Shown in pieces: positions 34,898 through 44,800 of a stretch of DNA of 45,788 nt. The notes beneath the pieces are model-generated. The model saw only the letters and a program-made list of their open reading frames with translations, made no database searches and was not told the origin of the DNA. Position numbers and translations under genes: made by a program. The stretch covers positions 1 through 45,788 of the forward strand of contig NZ_JAMGSL010000006.1 in the NCBI RefSeq assembly GCF_025195125.1. The letters run 5' to 3'. How positions within the stretch are numbered: the stretch's first letter is position 1; every line of letters begins with the position of its first letter. The stretch comes from Streptomyces sp. Je 1-79 (lineage in GTDB: Bacteria > Actinomycetota > Actinomycetes > Streptomycetales > Streptomycetaceae).

Positions 34898-36760
34898 ATG
34901 GTCATGGTCACGAAGGTCCCGCCCCGCCCCGCCGCCTCCCGAAGACTCCCCCGGCTGCTCCTCGCCGCAGGCGTCACCGCCTCCGCCCTCATGGCCGTCC
35001 CCCAGGTCACCGCCCAGGCGGCACAGGCCGCCGACGGCGACGCGAAGAGCGGGGGCACCACCCTCACCGTCGCCGTCTCGCAGAGCGTCGACTCCCTGAG
35101 CCCCTTCCTCGCCCAGAAGCTCGTCTCGACCAGCATCCACCGTCTGGCCTACGAGTACCTGACGAACTACGACGCGAAGGACGCCAGGGTGATCCCCGGT
35201 CTGGCGACCGAGTGGAAGTCCTCGCCGGACAAGCTGACGTGGACGTACACGATCCGCGAGGACTCGAAGTGGTCCGACGGGCAGCAGGCCACCGCCGAGG
35301 ACGCCGCCTGGACCTTCACCAAGATGCTGACGGACCCGAACGCCGCCACCGCGAACGGCAGCTTCACGTCCAACTTCAAGAAGGTCACCGCGCCCGACCC
35401 GCGGACGCTCGTCATCGAGCTGAAGAAGCCGCAGGCCACGATGACGGCGCTGGACGTGCCGATCGTGCCCAAACACGTCTGGGAGAAGGTCGGCGACTTC
35501 TCGAAGTTCAACAACGACCAGCAGTTCCCGATCGTCGGCAACGGCCCGTTCGTCATCACGGACTTCAAGGTCGACCAGTACATCAAGATGAAGCCGAACA
35601 AGGGCTTCTGGCGTGGCGCACCCAAGTTCGACGAGCTGGTGTTCAAGTACTACAAGGACGGTGACGCCGCCGTCGCCGCGCTGCAGAAGGGCGAGGTGTC
35701 CTTCGTACCGAACCTGACGCCGGCGCAGGCCGACGCCCTGAAGTCCGCCGAGAACATCGAGGTCAACGACGCTCCCGGCCGGCGCTTCTTCGCCCTGGCC
35801 ACCAACCCGGGCGCCCGCTCCAAGGACGGCAGGACCTTCGGCAACGGCCACCCGGCCCTGCTCGACCCGGCCGTCCGCAAGGCGCTCTTCCTCGCCGTCG
35901 ACCGGACCACGATCGTCGACAAGGTCTTCCAGGGCCACGCCGTCGAGGGCGAGGGGTACATCCCGCCGCGCTTCGGCACGTACTTCTGGAAGCCGGGCGC
36001 GGAGCAGAGACTGGGCTACGACCCGGCCAAGGCCGCCCAGCTCCTCGACCGGGCGGGGTACAAGAAGAACGGCGAGGGCAAGCGGGTCGGCAAGGACGGC
36101 AGGGCGCTGGACTTCCGGATCCTCTGCCACGCCACCGACCCGAACGACAAGGCGGTCGGCAAGTACCTCCAGGAGTGGTGGGGCGAGCTCGGCATCGGCC
36201 TCAAGGTCGAGTGCCTCGACAACGTCGGCGACCCGTGGACCAAGGGCGACTACGACCTGGCCTTCGACGGCTGGTCGGTCAACCCCGACCCCGACTACGT
36301 CCTGTCGATCCACACCTGCGGCACACTGCCCGCGACCCCGAAGGACACCGGCGCCACCGACAACTTCATCTGCGACAAGCAGTTCGACGCGCTCTACGCG
36401 CAGCAGTCGGTGGAGTACGACGCCGCCAAGCGGGCGGATCTGGTCAAGCAGATGCAGTCGAGACTGTACGACACCGGGTACATGAACATCATGGCCTACC
36501 CGAACGCCCTCGAGGCGTACCGCACGGACCAGATCAAGTCCATCACGACCATGCCCGCGGCCGCTGGCAACCTCTGGGGCCAGGACGGCTACTGGAGCTG
36601 GTGGTCGGCCGTGCCGACGCCCGCGGCCGCCGCCTCCGGATCCGACGCCGGTTCCTCCGACGGTGTCGTCGTCGGCATCGGGGCGGCCGTGGTGGTCGTG
36701 GTCGGCCTCGGCGTCTTCCTCGGCATGCGGCGCCGCTCGACCGCCGACGACCGCGAGTAG
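34898..36760 (+). CDS. Family 5 (oligopeptide/dipeptide) ABC substrate-binding protein with C-terminal membrane anchor
   Basis: The 620-aa extracellular receptor (SBP_bac_5) has a signal peptide (hydrophobic 20-38, cleavage near AQAAQA at about 42). No Cys lipobox is present. The binding domain runs from about 55 to 570, with the usual YEYLTNYD and WSDGQQATAEDAAWTF blocks. A Ser/Asp linker (about 575-590) and a hydrophobic helix (about 592-612) ending in RRRSTADDRE follow, so it should be anchored at the C-terminus rather than by lipid. ATG 34898 has GAGG 8 nt upstream. It is the first gene of a five-gene importer operon; substrate is not predictable from sequence alone. Confidence 0.92.
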   Translation: MVMVTKVPPRPAASRRLPRLLLAAGVTASALMAVPQVTAQAAQAADGDAKSGGTTLTVAVSQSVDSLSPFLAQKLVSTSIHRLAYEYLTNYDAKDARVIPGLATEWKSSPDKLTWTYTIREDSKWSDGQQATAEDAAWTFTKMLTDPNAATANGSFTSNFKKVTAPDPRTLVIELKKPQATMTALDVPIVPKHVWEKVGDFSKFNNDQQFPIVGNGPFVITDFKVDQYIKMKPNKGFWRGAPKFDELVFKYYKDGDAAVAALQKGEVSFVPNLTPAQADALKSAENIEVNDAPGRRFFALATNPGARSKDGRTFGNGHPALLDPAVRKALFLAVDRTTIVDKVFQGHAVEGEGYIPPRFGTYFWKPGAEQRLGYDPAKAAQLLDRAGYKKNGEGKRVGKDGRALDFRILCHATDPNDKAVGKYLQEWWGELGIGLKVECLDNVGDPWTKGDYDLAFDGWSVNPDPDYVLSIHTCGTLPATPKDTGATDNFICDKQFDALYAQQSVEYDAAKRADLVKQMQSRLYDTGYMNIMAYPNALEAYRTDQIKSITTMPAAAGNLWGQDGYWSWWSAVPTPAAAASGSDAGSSDGVVVGIGAAVVVVVGLGVFLGMRRRSTADDRE

Positions 36761-36772
36761 ACGAGCAGCGAC

Positions 36773-37834
36773 GTGACGACAGCAAGCACCCCGGCCGACG
36801 TGGTGCGGACCGAGAAGGTCCGCACCACGGACGGCGCCTCCCGCTCCGGGACGACCCTCCAGTACCTCCGCTACGTGGCCGGGAAGCTGGGCGGCGCCGC
36901 CGTCTCGCTCTTCGCCGTGCTGGTCACGAGCTTCTTCCTCTTCCGGATCATCCCCGGTGACCCGGTCAAGGCGATGACGCACGGGGTGCCGACCTCGGCC
37001 GAGCAGCTGGCGACCCTGCGCCGGCAGTTCGGGCTCGACCTGCCGATGTGGCAGCAGTTCACCGACTACTGCGCCAAGGCGCTGAGCGGCGATCTCGGCA
37101 TCTCGTACCAGTTCCACGCCCCGGTCGGGGATCTCATCGCGACGAAGCTGCCGGCGACGCTGCTGCTGACCGGTGTCGCCGTGGTGATCTACTCGGCGCT
37201 CGGCCTCTGGCTCGGCACCCGCTCCGCCTGGCGCCACGGCGGCCTCGGCGACCGGGTGAACACGGGCGTCGCGCTGACCCTGTGGTCCGTGCCCTCGTTC
37301 TGGCTCGGGCTGCTCCTGATCATCGTCTTCTCGGTCGGCATCGGACCGGTCCCCGGGCTCTTCCCGACCGGCGGCATGGAGTCGGGCACGGGCGAGACCG
37401 GCTTCGCGTACATCCTCGACGTCGCCCACCACATGGTCCTGCCGGTCGTCACCCTGGTGGCGGTCGGCTACGCGCAGACCCTGCTCGTGATGCGCTCCTC
37501 GCTGCTCGACGAGATGGGCAGCGACTATCTGACGACGGCGCGGGCGAAGGGGCTGCGCGACGACGTCGTACGGCGCAGGCACGCGGTGCCGAACGCGCTG
37601 CTTCCGACGGTGACCATGGTCTTCATCAACCTCGGTCATGTGGCGGCCGGTTCGATCCTGGTGGAGACGGTGTTCTCCTGGCCGGGGCTCGGCGGGCTGT
37701 TCTACCAGGCGCTCAGCGTGCCCGATCTCCCGCTGGTCCAGGGGCTGTTCGTGGTCTTCGCCGGCGCGATGATCGTGATGAACCTGATCGCCGACCTGCT
37801 CTATCCGCTGCTCGATCCCCGGGTGGGCCGATGA
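36773..37834 (+). CDS. Oligopeptide/dipeptide ABC transporter permease (DppB/OppB type)
   Basis: The 353-aa inner-membrane protein has six predicted helices. The first follows a 35-residue cytosolic extension (GGAAVSLFAVLVTSFFLFRI). The DppB N-terminal FRIIPGDPVKAMTHG motif and the EAA loop (YLTTARAKGLRDDVVRRRH) that contacts the ATPase are clear. It starts at GTG 36773, 12 nt after the binding-protein gene, with a weak GAGCAGCGAC site, and overlaps the next permease by ATGA. Confidence 0.95.
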   Translation: MTTASTPADVVRTEKVRTTDGASRSGTTLQYLRYVAGKLGGAAVSLFAVLVTSFFLFRIIPGDPVKAMTHGVPTSAEQLATLRRQFGLDLPMWQQFTDYCAKALSGDLGISYQFHAPVGDLIATKLPATLLLTGVAVVIYSALGLWLGTRSAWRHGGLGDRVNTGVALTLWSVPSFWLGLLLIIVFSVGIGPVPGLFPTGGMESGTGETGFAYILDVAHHMVLPVVTLVAVGYAQTLLVMRSSLLDEMGSDYLTTARAKGLRDDVVRRRHAVPNALLPTVTMVFINLGHVAAGSILVETVFSWPGLGGLFYQALSVPDLPLVQGLFVVFAGAMIVMNLIADLLYPLLDPRVGR

Positions 37835-38730
37835 CCTCCTCGTCACTCTCGTCTCTCGCATGGGAACGCCGGCGCGGTACGGTGTCCCGCTTCTGGAGGC
37901 AGTACCGGACCCACCGCGCCGGACTCTACGGCCTGGCCGGACTCGCCCTGATCGCCCTGCTCGCGCTCACCGCCCCGCTGACCGTCGGCGCGGACGTGCA
38001 GTCGGTGACGAACGCCCCGGGTACGGCTCTGGAACCGCCGAGCGCCGCGTTCCCCCTCGGGACCGACCAGTTCGGGCGTTCGCTGCTCGGCCTGCTGATC
38101 TGGGGCGCGCGGATCTCGCTGCTCGTCGGGCTGCTCGCGGCGGTGCTCTCGGTCGCCATCGGCACCCTCGTCGGGATCATCGCGGGGCACTACGGCGGCT
38201 GGTTCTCGACGGTCGTCATGCGGATCACCGACTGGTTCCTCGTGATGCCGACCCTCGTCCTCGCGATCGTGCTGGCGACGGTCATGTCCCGCTCGATGTG
38301 GACGGTGATCCTCGCGATCGGCGTCACCACCTGGCCGACCACGGCCCGGCTGGTGCGGGCCCAGACGATCGCGGTGGAGTCCCGCCCGTACATCGAACGG
38401 GCCACGGCGCTGGGCGGCGGTCACGGGCACATCATGAGCCGGCACGTGCTGCCCAACGTGATGCCGCTGGTCCTCGCCCAGACCACGCTCGGCATCTCGA
38501 CCGCGATCCTGACGGAGGCGACGCTGGCCTTCCTCGGCCTCGGCGATCCGACGGTGGTCTCCTGGGGCGGCATGCTCCAGGACGCCCGGGAGGCGGGCGC
38601 CGTGTCGTCGGGCCACTGGTGGTACCTGGCTCCGCCCGGGATCGCGATCGCGCTGGTCGCGCTGGCCTTCACGCTGTGCGGGCGGGCGGTCGAGTCCGTA
38701 CTGAACCCGAAGCTGGGGGTGGGGCGATGA
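37831..38730 (+). CDS. Oligopeptide/dipeptide ABC transporter permease (DppC/OppC type)
   Basis: The 299-aa second permease has an N-terminal OppC domain, LGTDQFGRSLLGLLIWGAR (the PLGTDxxGRD-like DppC block), five to six helices and an EAA loop (YIERATALGGGHGHIMSRH). Its ATG overlaps the stop of the first permease and its own stop overlaps the next gene (ATGA at both ends), so the operon is translationally coupled throughout. Confidence 0.95.
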   Translation: MTSSSLSSLAWERRRGTVSRFWRQYRTHRAGLYGLAGLALIALLALTAPLTVGADVQSVTNAPGTALEPPSAAFPLGTDQFGRSLLGLLIWGARISLLVGLLAAVLSVAIGTLVGIIAGHYGGWFSTVVMRITDWFLVMPTLVLAIVLATVMSRSMWTVILAIGVTTWPTTARLVRAQTIAVESRPYIERATALGGGHGHIMSRHVLPNVMPLVLAQTTLGISTAILTEATLAFLGLGDPTVVSWGGMLQDAREAGAVSSGHWWYLAPPGIAIALVALAFTLCGRAVESVLNPKLGVGR

Positions 38731-39692
38731 GCCTGCTCGACGTACGGAATCTGAGCGTCACGTACGGGTCGGGGGCGTCGGCCGTTCCCGCCGTGCGGGG
38801 CGTCGACCTCACCCTGGCCACCGGACAGAAGCTCGGGATCGCGGGCGAGTCCGGCTGCGGGAAGTCGACGATGGCGCTGGCGCTGCTGCGTCTGCTGCCC
38901 CCGTCGGCGCGGCTGACGGGGCAGATCCTGCTGGACGGCGAGGACGTCCTCGCCATGAAGTGGGGGCGGCTGCGGGCCGTGCGCTGGGCGGGGGCGTCGA
39001 TCGTCTTCCAGGGCGCGATGCACTCGCTGAACGCGGTGCAGCGGATCGGCGACCAGATCGCGGAGCCGCTGCTCGTGCACGGGCACCCGACCCCGGCTCA
39101 GGCGCGCAAGCGGGTCGGGGATCTCCTGGAGCACGTCGGTCTGCCGGCGGCGCGGGCGGCGGCGTACCCGCACGAGCTGTCCGGCGGTCAGCGGCAGCGG
39201 GTGATGATCGCGATGGCGCTCGCCTGCGATCCGCGGCTGATCGTGGCGGACGAGCCGACGACGGCGCTCGACGTGATGATCCAGGCGCAGATCCTGCGGC
39301 TGATCGAGCGTCTGGTGGCCGACGACGGCATCAGTCTGCTGATGATCAGCCACGATCTGGCGGTCCTCGCCGACACCTGCGACCGGCTCGCGGTGATGTA
39401 CGCGGGGCGGATGGTGGAGGAGGGCCCCGCGCGGGCGGTGTACGACGCGGCGGAGCACCCGTACGGGCGCGCCCTGTCGTCGGCCTTCCCGCGGATCGGC
39501 GACCCGGCGTCGCGGTTGGCACCGCGTGGCCTTCCGGGTGATCCGCCGGACCCCGCCGATCTGCCGGGCGGGTGCGCGTTCCATCCGCGCTGTCCGGCGG
39601 CGGTGGAGGTCTGCGGGGCGCAGGACCAGGAGTTGCGGGAGGCGGGCGCCGGGCGCCGGGCGGCCTGCGTACACGTAGGGAGTGGCTCATGA
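38727..39692 (+). CDS. Oligopeptide/dipeptide ABC transporter ATP-binding protein (DppD/OppD type)
   Basis: A 321-aa cytosolic ATPase. Walker [10 protein letters not shown] (40-48), signature LSGGQRQR (about 151-158), Walker [13 protein letters not shown] (about 171-182) and the switch His in LMISHDL (about 207-211) are all intact. The C-terminal oligo_HPY-type extension with GCAFHPRCP and CGAQ cysteines is typical of peptide importers and may bind a cluster or stabilise the fold. It pairs with the next gene's ATPase. Confidence 0.95.
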   Translation: MSLLDVRNLSVTYGSGASAVPAVRGVDLTLATGQKLGIAGESGCGKSTMALALLRLLPPSARLTGQILLDGEDVLAMKWGRLRAVRWAGASIVFQGAMHSLNAVQRIGDQIAEPLLVHGHPTPAQARKRVGDLLEHVGLPAARAAAYPHELSGGQRQRVMIAMALACDPRLIVADEPTTALDVMIQAQILRLIERLVADDGISLLMISHDLAVLADTCDRLAVMYAGRMVEEGPARAVYDAAEHPYGRALSSAFPRIGDPASRLAPRGLPGDPPDPADLPGGCAFHPRCPAAVEVCGAQDQELREAGAGRRAACVHVGSGS

Positions 39693-40795
39693 ACCCGCTG
39701 ACACCGGGCGGCTCGCCGTCGGGCGCGGGCGCGGGGACGACGGGGACGGGCGGCGGCAGCGGTTCGGGCACGCCGGAGTCCGGGGCGGCCACGGCCGTCG
39801 CGACGGAACCCAGGGCCACCGGGCCCCTGCTGTCGGCGAGGGGGCTGCGGGTCGCCTTCCCCGGCCGGCGGGGTGCTCCCGCGGCGCGGGCCGTGGACGG
39901 GGTGAACCTGGAGATCGGCGCCGGGGAGATCGTGGCGCTGGTCGGGGAGTCGGGGTGCGGCAAGACCACGCTGGCCCGGTCGCTGCTCGGCCTTGTGCCG
40001 CCCACGTCCGGCTCCGTCGCCTTCGCCGGTGCACCGCTCTCGTACACCTCCCGCGCCCTCAAGGCGTACCGCAGACGTGCCCAGCTGGTCCTCCAGGACC
40101 CCAGCGGCTCGCTCAACCCCCGGCACACGGTGTACGACGCGGTGGCCGAGGGACTGCGGATCCACGGGTACGACGGGGACGAGCGGGCGGCCGTCGGGGA
40201 GGCCCTGTCACGGGCCGGCCTGCGGCCGCCGGAGCGATTCTTCCTGCGCTACCCGCACGAGCTCTCCGGCGGTCAGCGCCAGCGCGTCGTCATCGCGGGC
40301 GCCCTCGTCCTCCAGCCCGAGCTGATCGTCGCGGACGAGCCGGTGGCCTCGCTGGACGCGTCGGTACGGGGCGAGATCCTGGCGCTCCTGCTGCGGCTCC
40401 GCGACGAACTGGGGCTCTCGGCGCTGGTCGTGACGCACGACCTGGGTCTCGCGTGGAACATCGCCGACCGGGTGGCGGTGATGTACCTGGGGCGGATCGT
40501 GGAGACCGGCACCGTGGAGTCGGTACTGACCGCCCCTCAGCACCCCTACACCCGGGCGCTGTTGTCCGTGCTGCCGGAGTCCGAGGGTACGCCGGTGGTG
40601 CTGACCGGCGAGCCGCCGGACCCCGCCCGGATCCCGTCCGGGTGCCGCTTCCACGCCCGCTGCCAGGTCCTCGCCTCCGGCGAGGCCGCGGCCGTCGCGG
40701 ACCGCTGCCGGGGCGAGGACCTGCCGGTGCTCGGCGGCGGCGGGACGCGGGACGTGGCATGTCACTGGGTGACCGACGGCGCGACAGCGCTCTGA
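39689..40795 (+). CDS. Oligopeptide/dipeptide ABC transporter ATP-binding protein (DppF/OppF type)
   Basis: The 368-aa second ATPase has a 45-residue Gly/Ala/Ser-rich N-terminal extension before the core. Walker [10 protein letters not shown] (about 86-94), signature LSGGQRQR (about 191-198), Walker [13 protein letters not shown] and the switch VTHDLGL are intact, followed by the oligo_HPY tail with GCRFHARCQ. Its ATG overlaps the preceding stop. The gene ends the operon at the convergent terminator shared with ribF. Confidence 0.95.
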   Translation: MNPLTPGGSPSGAGAGTTGTGGGSGSGTPESGAATAVATEPRATGPLLSARGLRVAFPGRRGAPAARAVDGVNLEIGAGEIVALVGESGCGKTTLARSLLGLVPPTSGSVAFAGAPLSYTSRALKAYRRRAQLVLQDPSGSLNPRHTVYDAVAEGLRIHGYDGDERAAVGEALSRAGLRPPERFFLRYPHELSGGQRQRVVIAGALVLQPELIVADEPVASLDASVRGEILALLLRLRDELGLSALVVTHDLGLAWNIADRVAVMYLGRIVETGTVESVLTAPQHPYTRALLSVLPESEGTPVVLTGEPPDPARIPSGCRFHARCQVLASGEAAAVADRCRGEDLPVLGGGGTRDVACHWVTDGATAL

Positions 40796-40838
40796 TCCGT
40801 CGCCGGGGGCGCGCCGGCGTCTGATCCCTCGCCCGCGG

Positions 40839-40867
40839 CGCCCCTCGTCACCCGGTGGCGAGGGGCG
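40839..40867. terminator. Bidirectional terminator between importer operon and ribF
   Basis: CGCCCCTCG (40839-40847) pairs with CGAGGGGCG (40859-40867), a 9-bp stem with an 11-nt loop that can pair further. It lies between two converging stop codons (40795 on plus, 40868 on minus) and so can serve both transcripts. Confidence 0.7.
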
Positions 40868-41824
40868 TCAGCTCCGGTTGTCGTAGGCCGCGGTGAGTTC
40901 GCGGCACTGCTTCACGTCCCCGGCCATCGCTTCGAGCAGATCGTCCAGGGTGTCGAACTTGAGCATCCCGCGGACGTATGCGAGGAAGTCGACGGCCACG
41001 TGCAGGCCGTAGAGGTCGAGGCCCACGCGGTCGATGGCGTACGCCTCCACCGTCCGCTCCGTGCCGTCGAACTGGGGGTTCGTACCGACCGAGATCGCGG
41101 CCGGCATGCGCTCCCCGGCAGCGGTCAGCCAGCCGGCGTACACGCCGTCGGCCGGGATCGCGGTGTGCGGCAGGGTCTCCACGTTGGCCGTGGGGAAACC
41201 GAGCTCACGGCCGCGCTGGGCGCCGCGGACGACGATGCCCTCGACGCGGTGGGGACGTCCGAGGATCTCGGCGGCGCCCTCCACGTCGCCCTCGGCGACC
41301 AGCCGGCGGGTGAGCGTGGAGGAGAACGGATCCCCGCCGCCCGCCGTGCCGCTCACGAAGAGGTCGATGACCTCGACCTCGTAGTCGTACGTGGCGCCGA
41401 GCTCCGCCAGGTAGGCGACGTTGCCCGCGGCACGGTGGCCGAAGCGGAAGTTCGGGCCCTCGATGACGGCCTTCGCGTGCAACTTGTCGACCAGGACCTT
41501 CACGATGAAGTCCGCCGGGGACAGCTGCGAGAAGTCGGCCGTGAAGGGCAGGACGAGGACCGCGTCCACGCCCAGCTCCGCCATCAGCTCGGCGCGGCGG
41601 GGGTGCGGGGCGAGCAGCGGGGGGTGGCTGCCGGGCCGCACGACCTCGGAGGGGTGCGGCTCGAAGGTGACGACGACCGAGGGGACGCCCAGCTCGCGGG
41701 CGCGCTCCACCGCCCGCCCGATGATCAGCTGGTGCCCGCGGTGCACCCCGTCGTAGGAGCCGATGGTGACGACGCTGCGCCCCCAGTCCTGGGGGATGTC
41801 CTCCAAGCCACGCCAGCGCTGCAC
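40868..41824 (-). CDS. ribF: Bifunctional riboflavin kinase / FAD synthetase
   Basis: Makes FMN and then FAD from riboflavin. It is 318 aa. The N-terminal FAD-synthetase domain has GSYDGVHRGH (22-31, nucleotidyltransferase GxFDGxHxGH-type) and a GPNFRFGH motif; the C-terminal kinase domain has the PTAN motif (211-214) in GFPTANVE, plus VEAYAID and the FRxExxF-like end LAYVRGMLKFD. It starts at GTG 41824, 8 nt after GAGGAG; the longer frame to 42136 is antisense-type read-through of the upstream gene's DNA. It lies 31 nt downstream of the 1240-aa gene, so it is likely in one operon with it. It is normally adjacent to rpsO, but here is not. Confidence 0.96.
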   Translation of the reverse strand: MQRWRGLEDIPQDWGRSVVTIGSYDGVHRGHQLIIGRAVERARELGVPSVVVTFEPHPSEVVRPGSHPPLLAPHPRRAELMAELGVDAVLVLPFTADFSQLSPADFIVKVLVDKLHAKAVIEGPNFRFGHRAAGNVAYLAELGATYDYEVEVIDLFVSGTAGGGDPFSSTLTRRLVAEGDVEGAAEILGRPHRVEGIVVRGAQRGRELGFPTANVETLPHTAIPADGVYAGWLTAAGERMPAAISVGTNPQFDGTERTVEAYAIDRVGLDLYGLHVAVDFLAYVRGMLKFDTLDDLLEAMAGDVKQCRELTAAYDNRS

Positions 41825-41855
41825 TGTGACCGCTCCTCGTCCGCCTGTTCGCCGA

Positions 41856-44800
41856 TTACGCCGGTCTAAGACTGCCATGCCCACGGCCGTCTCCTCGCAT
41901 CGGCATGGACCTGTCGATCCCCTGGACCGTGCGGCGGGTGCCGGGACCGGCCACCACCGCCCAGTCGTCGGGGGCGTCGGCGAGCCAGCCGGCCAGCTGG
42001 GCGGCGAACGCGGGCACTTCGCGGGCGAGCCCCACGAGCCGTCGGTCGCAGCAGGTCGCGCCCTCGGGCGTACGGACGAGGAGGAGCCCGGCGCGGAGCA
42101 CGAGGTCGCGGGTACGGACCTCGGGCCGCCGCTCACAGCCGAGGGCCGCGGCCCGCAGCAGGGCGTCGAGCACGGCGAGGTCCCGTGCCGCGTACCGCTC
42201 GTGGTCGAGGAGTACGTCGAGGAGTTCGGTGCGCAGGAGGCGGGAGGCTCCGGTGCCGGGCGCGGCGAGCACGGCGGCGAGCGCGCTGCGGACCTGGACG
42301 GGCCTGCCCCGGATCATGGCGTTGACCAGGGGGAAGAGGACGGCCCTGGCGGCGGGGCCGTCTTCGAGCCGGCGGTCGACGAAGGCGGCGGCGTGGCCGG
42401 CGCCTTCGGGGTGGCGGTCGACGTACTCGCGGACGAGCGCGGCGGCGCGGCGGGCCAGGGCGGGGGTGGAGACCTCGGCGAGCGCCCGCAGTGTCTCTCC
42501 GGCGGCCTCTCCCGGCCCGTGCAGACGGTCCTGGAGGGCGGCGAGGACGGGCTCGGGGTGGGTGGCGAGCGCGGTGGCGAGGGCGCTCGCGGGGACGCGG
42601 GGGTGGGTCAGGGCGCGGGGCAGGTGCCGGGAGCGGGTGTGCGGGTCGCGGACGAGGAGGCCGAGGGCGGGGCCGTGCAGGGCGGCGTCGCCGGGGCGGG
42701 CGAGCAGGGCGAGGGCGGCGTAGCGGAGGAGTTCGCGGTCGGGGCCGGTCGTGGCGTGGGGGGCGACCAGGCCGCCGTACGTGGCGGCGGCGGCGCGCCG
42801 CGCGGGCCGGCCGTCGTCGTGGGCCCAGCGGTCGACGGCCCGGCAGACGGCGGACGGCTCGTCCTCGGTGAGCGCGGCCAGCAGCCCCTCGGCGAGCGGG
42901 TGGGCGGTGGCGACGAGCGCCTCGCACAGGTCGTCGACGGCCAGGTGCCGATGGGTGTGCAGCAGGGCCTGAGCGGCGGTGCCGACGGTGGCGTACGGGG
43001 CGGCGGCGAGGGCGCGCCCGTCGCCGAACCACCGACAGAGCAGCGGCTGTACGCCCCGGGGCTCGGCGACGAGCCGTTCGGCGACGACGTCGAGGAACCG
43101 GGGCGTCGTGGTGGACCCGGCCGGCGGATCGGCCGGAACGAGCCGCCGCAGCAGATCGATCCGCTCGTCGTCCCCGATCCGCAACGCCTCCCAGAAGGCC
43201 GGCCCGAAAGCCGGGGCCGCCGGTCCGTTGGCCGGTCCGCCGGCAGGAGCGAAGGCCGGTCCGAAGGCATGGGCGGCCTGGGCGGGGACGGCGGGCGCGG
43301 GGCCGGCCGGCTCCGGGACGGCCGGCTCCGGGACGGCCGGCTCCGGGACGGCCGGCTCCGGGACGGCCGGGGAAGCGCCGGGGGTTCGCTGGGCGGGTAC
43401 GGCGGTCCCGGGCGGGGCAGCGGCGGGCGTCGGCGGCGGGCCGCCGGGGAACGGGACGGGGGCCGTCGGAGGTGGCGAAGGCGTGGGGCGGGCGCCCAGG
43501 TGGTCGGCCAGGTGGCGGAGGACGGGGACGTAGGGCCTGGGGTCCGGGAGGCGCAGCAGGGTCTGGGCGAGGAGCCGGGAGGCCCACCAGGCGGCATCGG
43601 TGGTCGCCAGGCCTTCGGCGCGCAGCCGGTCCAGGGCCTCGGCCAGTCCGGTCAGGCGGAGCCCGAGCGCGTCGGAGCCGTGCTCGCGGTCCATCAGGAG
43701 CAGGGCCTGGACGACCGGGCCGATCCGGTGACGCGGCACGGGGAGCGGGTGCGCCGCGGCGGCCGTGTGCGGGGCGCCCGGGCGGGCGGGGAGGCGGCCC
43801 TGGGCGGCCGCCTCGTCCCGGTGGTGGACCAGCGCGGACAGGGCCCCGTCCACGTCCAGGTGGGCGCCCTGGATCCAGTCGGCGAGCTCCTCGTGGCCGA
43901 AGCGGTACCCGGCGCCGGCCGGGACGACGAGCCCCTCGGTCAGGACGGCGGAGGCCCAGCCCGTCCGCCACGGGAAGATCTCCTCGAAGGAGCCCCGGTC
44001 CAGCTCTCCGTGCCCCGGACCGAGGCATCGGCGGGCGGCCTCGTGGACCTGGCCCGCGACGCGCGCGGCGAGCCTGCGGACGGCGGCGCCGCCCGGCACG
44101 GGCCGGGTCCCGGCGGCGATCCGTACGGCGACCCGCAGACACATCAGGTCCAGGTGCGCCCCGAAGACCTCGTCCCGCCCGGGCTTCCCCGGCGCGCCGC
44201 CGGGCATGGCCTCCCTCACCTCGGCGAGCAGCCGCAGCACGAGCGGGTGCCGGGCGTCCTCGGAGGCGAGAGCGGCGTCGTCGAGTCCGTACCGCCCACG
44301 GGCGACCCGCGCCTCCTCGTCGGTGAGGTCGCCGAGCCACACGGCACCGGGCACCCCTCCGGCCCACCGCCCGCCGCCGTCCCGGTGGAGGGACCCGGGG
44401 GTGTAGTGCCGGTGGGCATGTTCCCAGTGCTCCGGACGGCAGCCGAGCATCAGCCGGGCGCCGTGGGCGCGGAGCCAGGTCTCCGTGCCCGTCGTCCAGG
44501 CGGGGAGGCGGTGGGCGAGGGCCGGCGGCATCTCCTCCGGGCCGTCGAGGACGATCAGCAGGGGGCGGCCCGCGGCGCGGGCGAGCGCCGCGGCCCGCTC
44601 GGGGGTGGCGGTCGTGGTGTCGCCGCGGGCGCCCGAGGCGGTGACGACGCGGCCGGCCTGGCGCAGGACGCGGCCCACGGCCTCGGCGACCGAGGCGTCG
44701 TCCGCGCGCAGGTCCGCACCGCGCAGCCACACCGTGGGGGCGGGCTCGGCCCCCGTGGCCCGCTCGGCGCGGTGTGCGGCGAGCGCGGTGGTGCGGCCGC

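Noticed and set aside
34856..37861. 1001-aa minus-strand frame opposite the importer genes
   Set aside because: It is a shadow of the binding protein and permease genes and has no domain signature.
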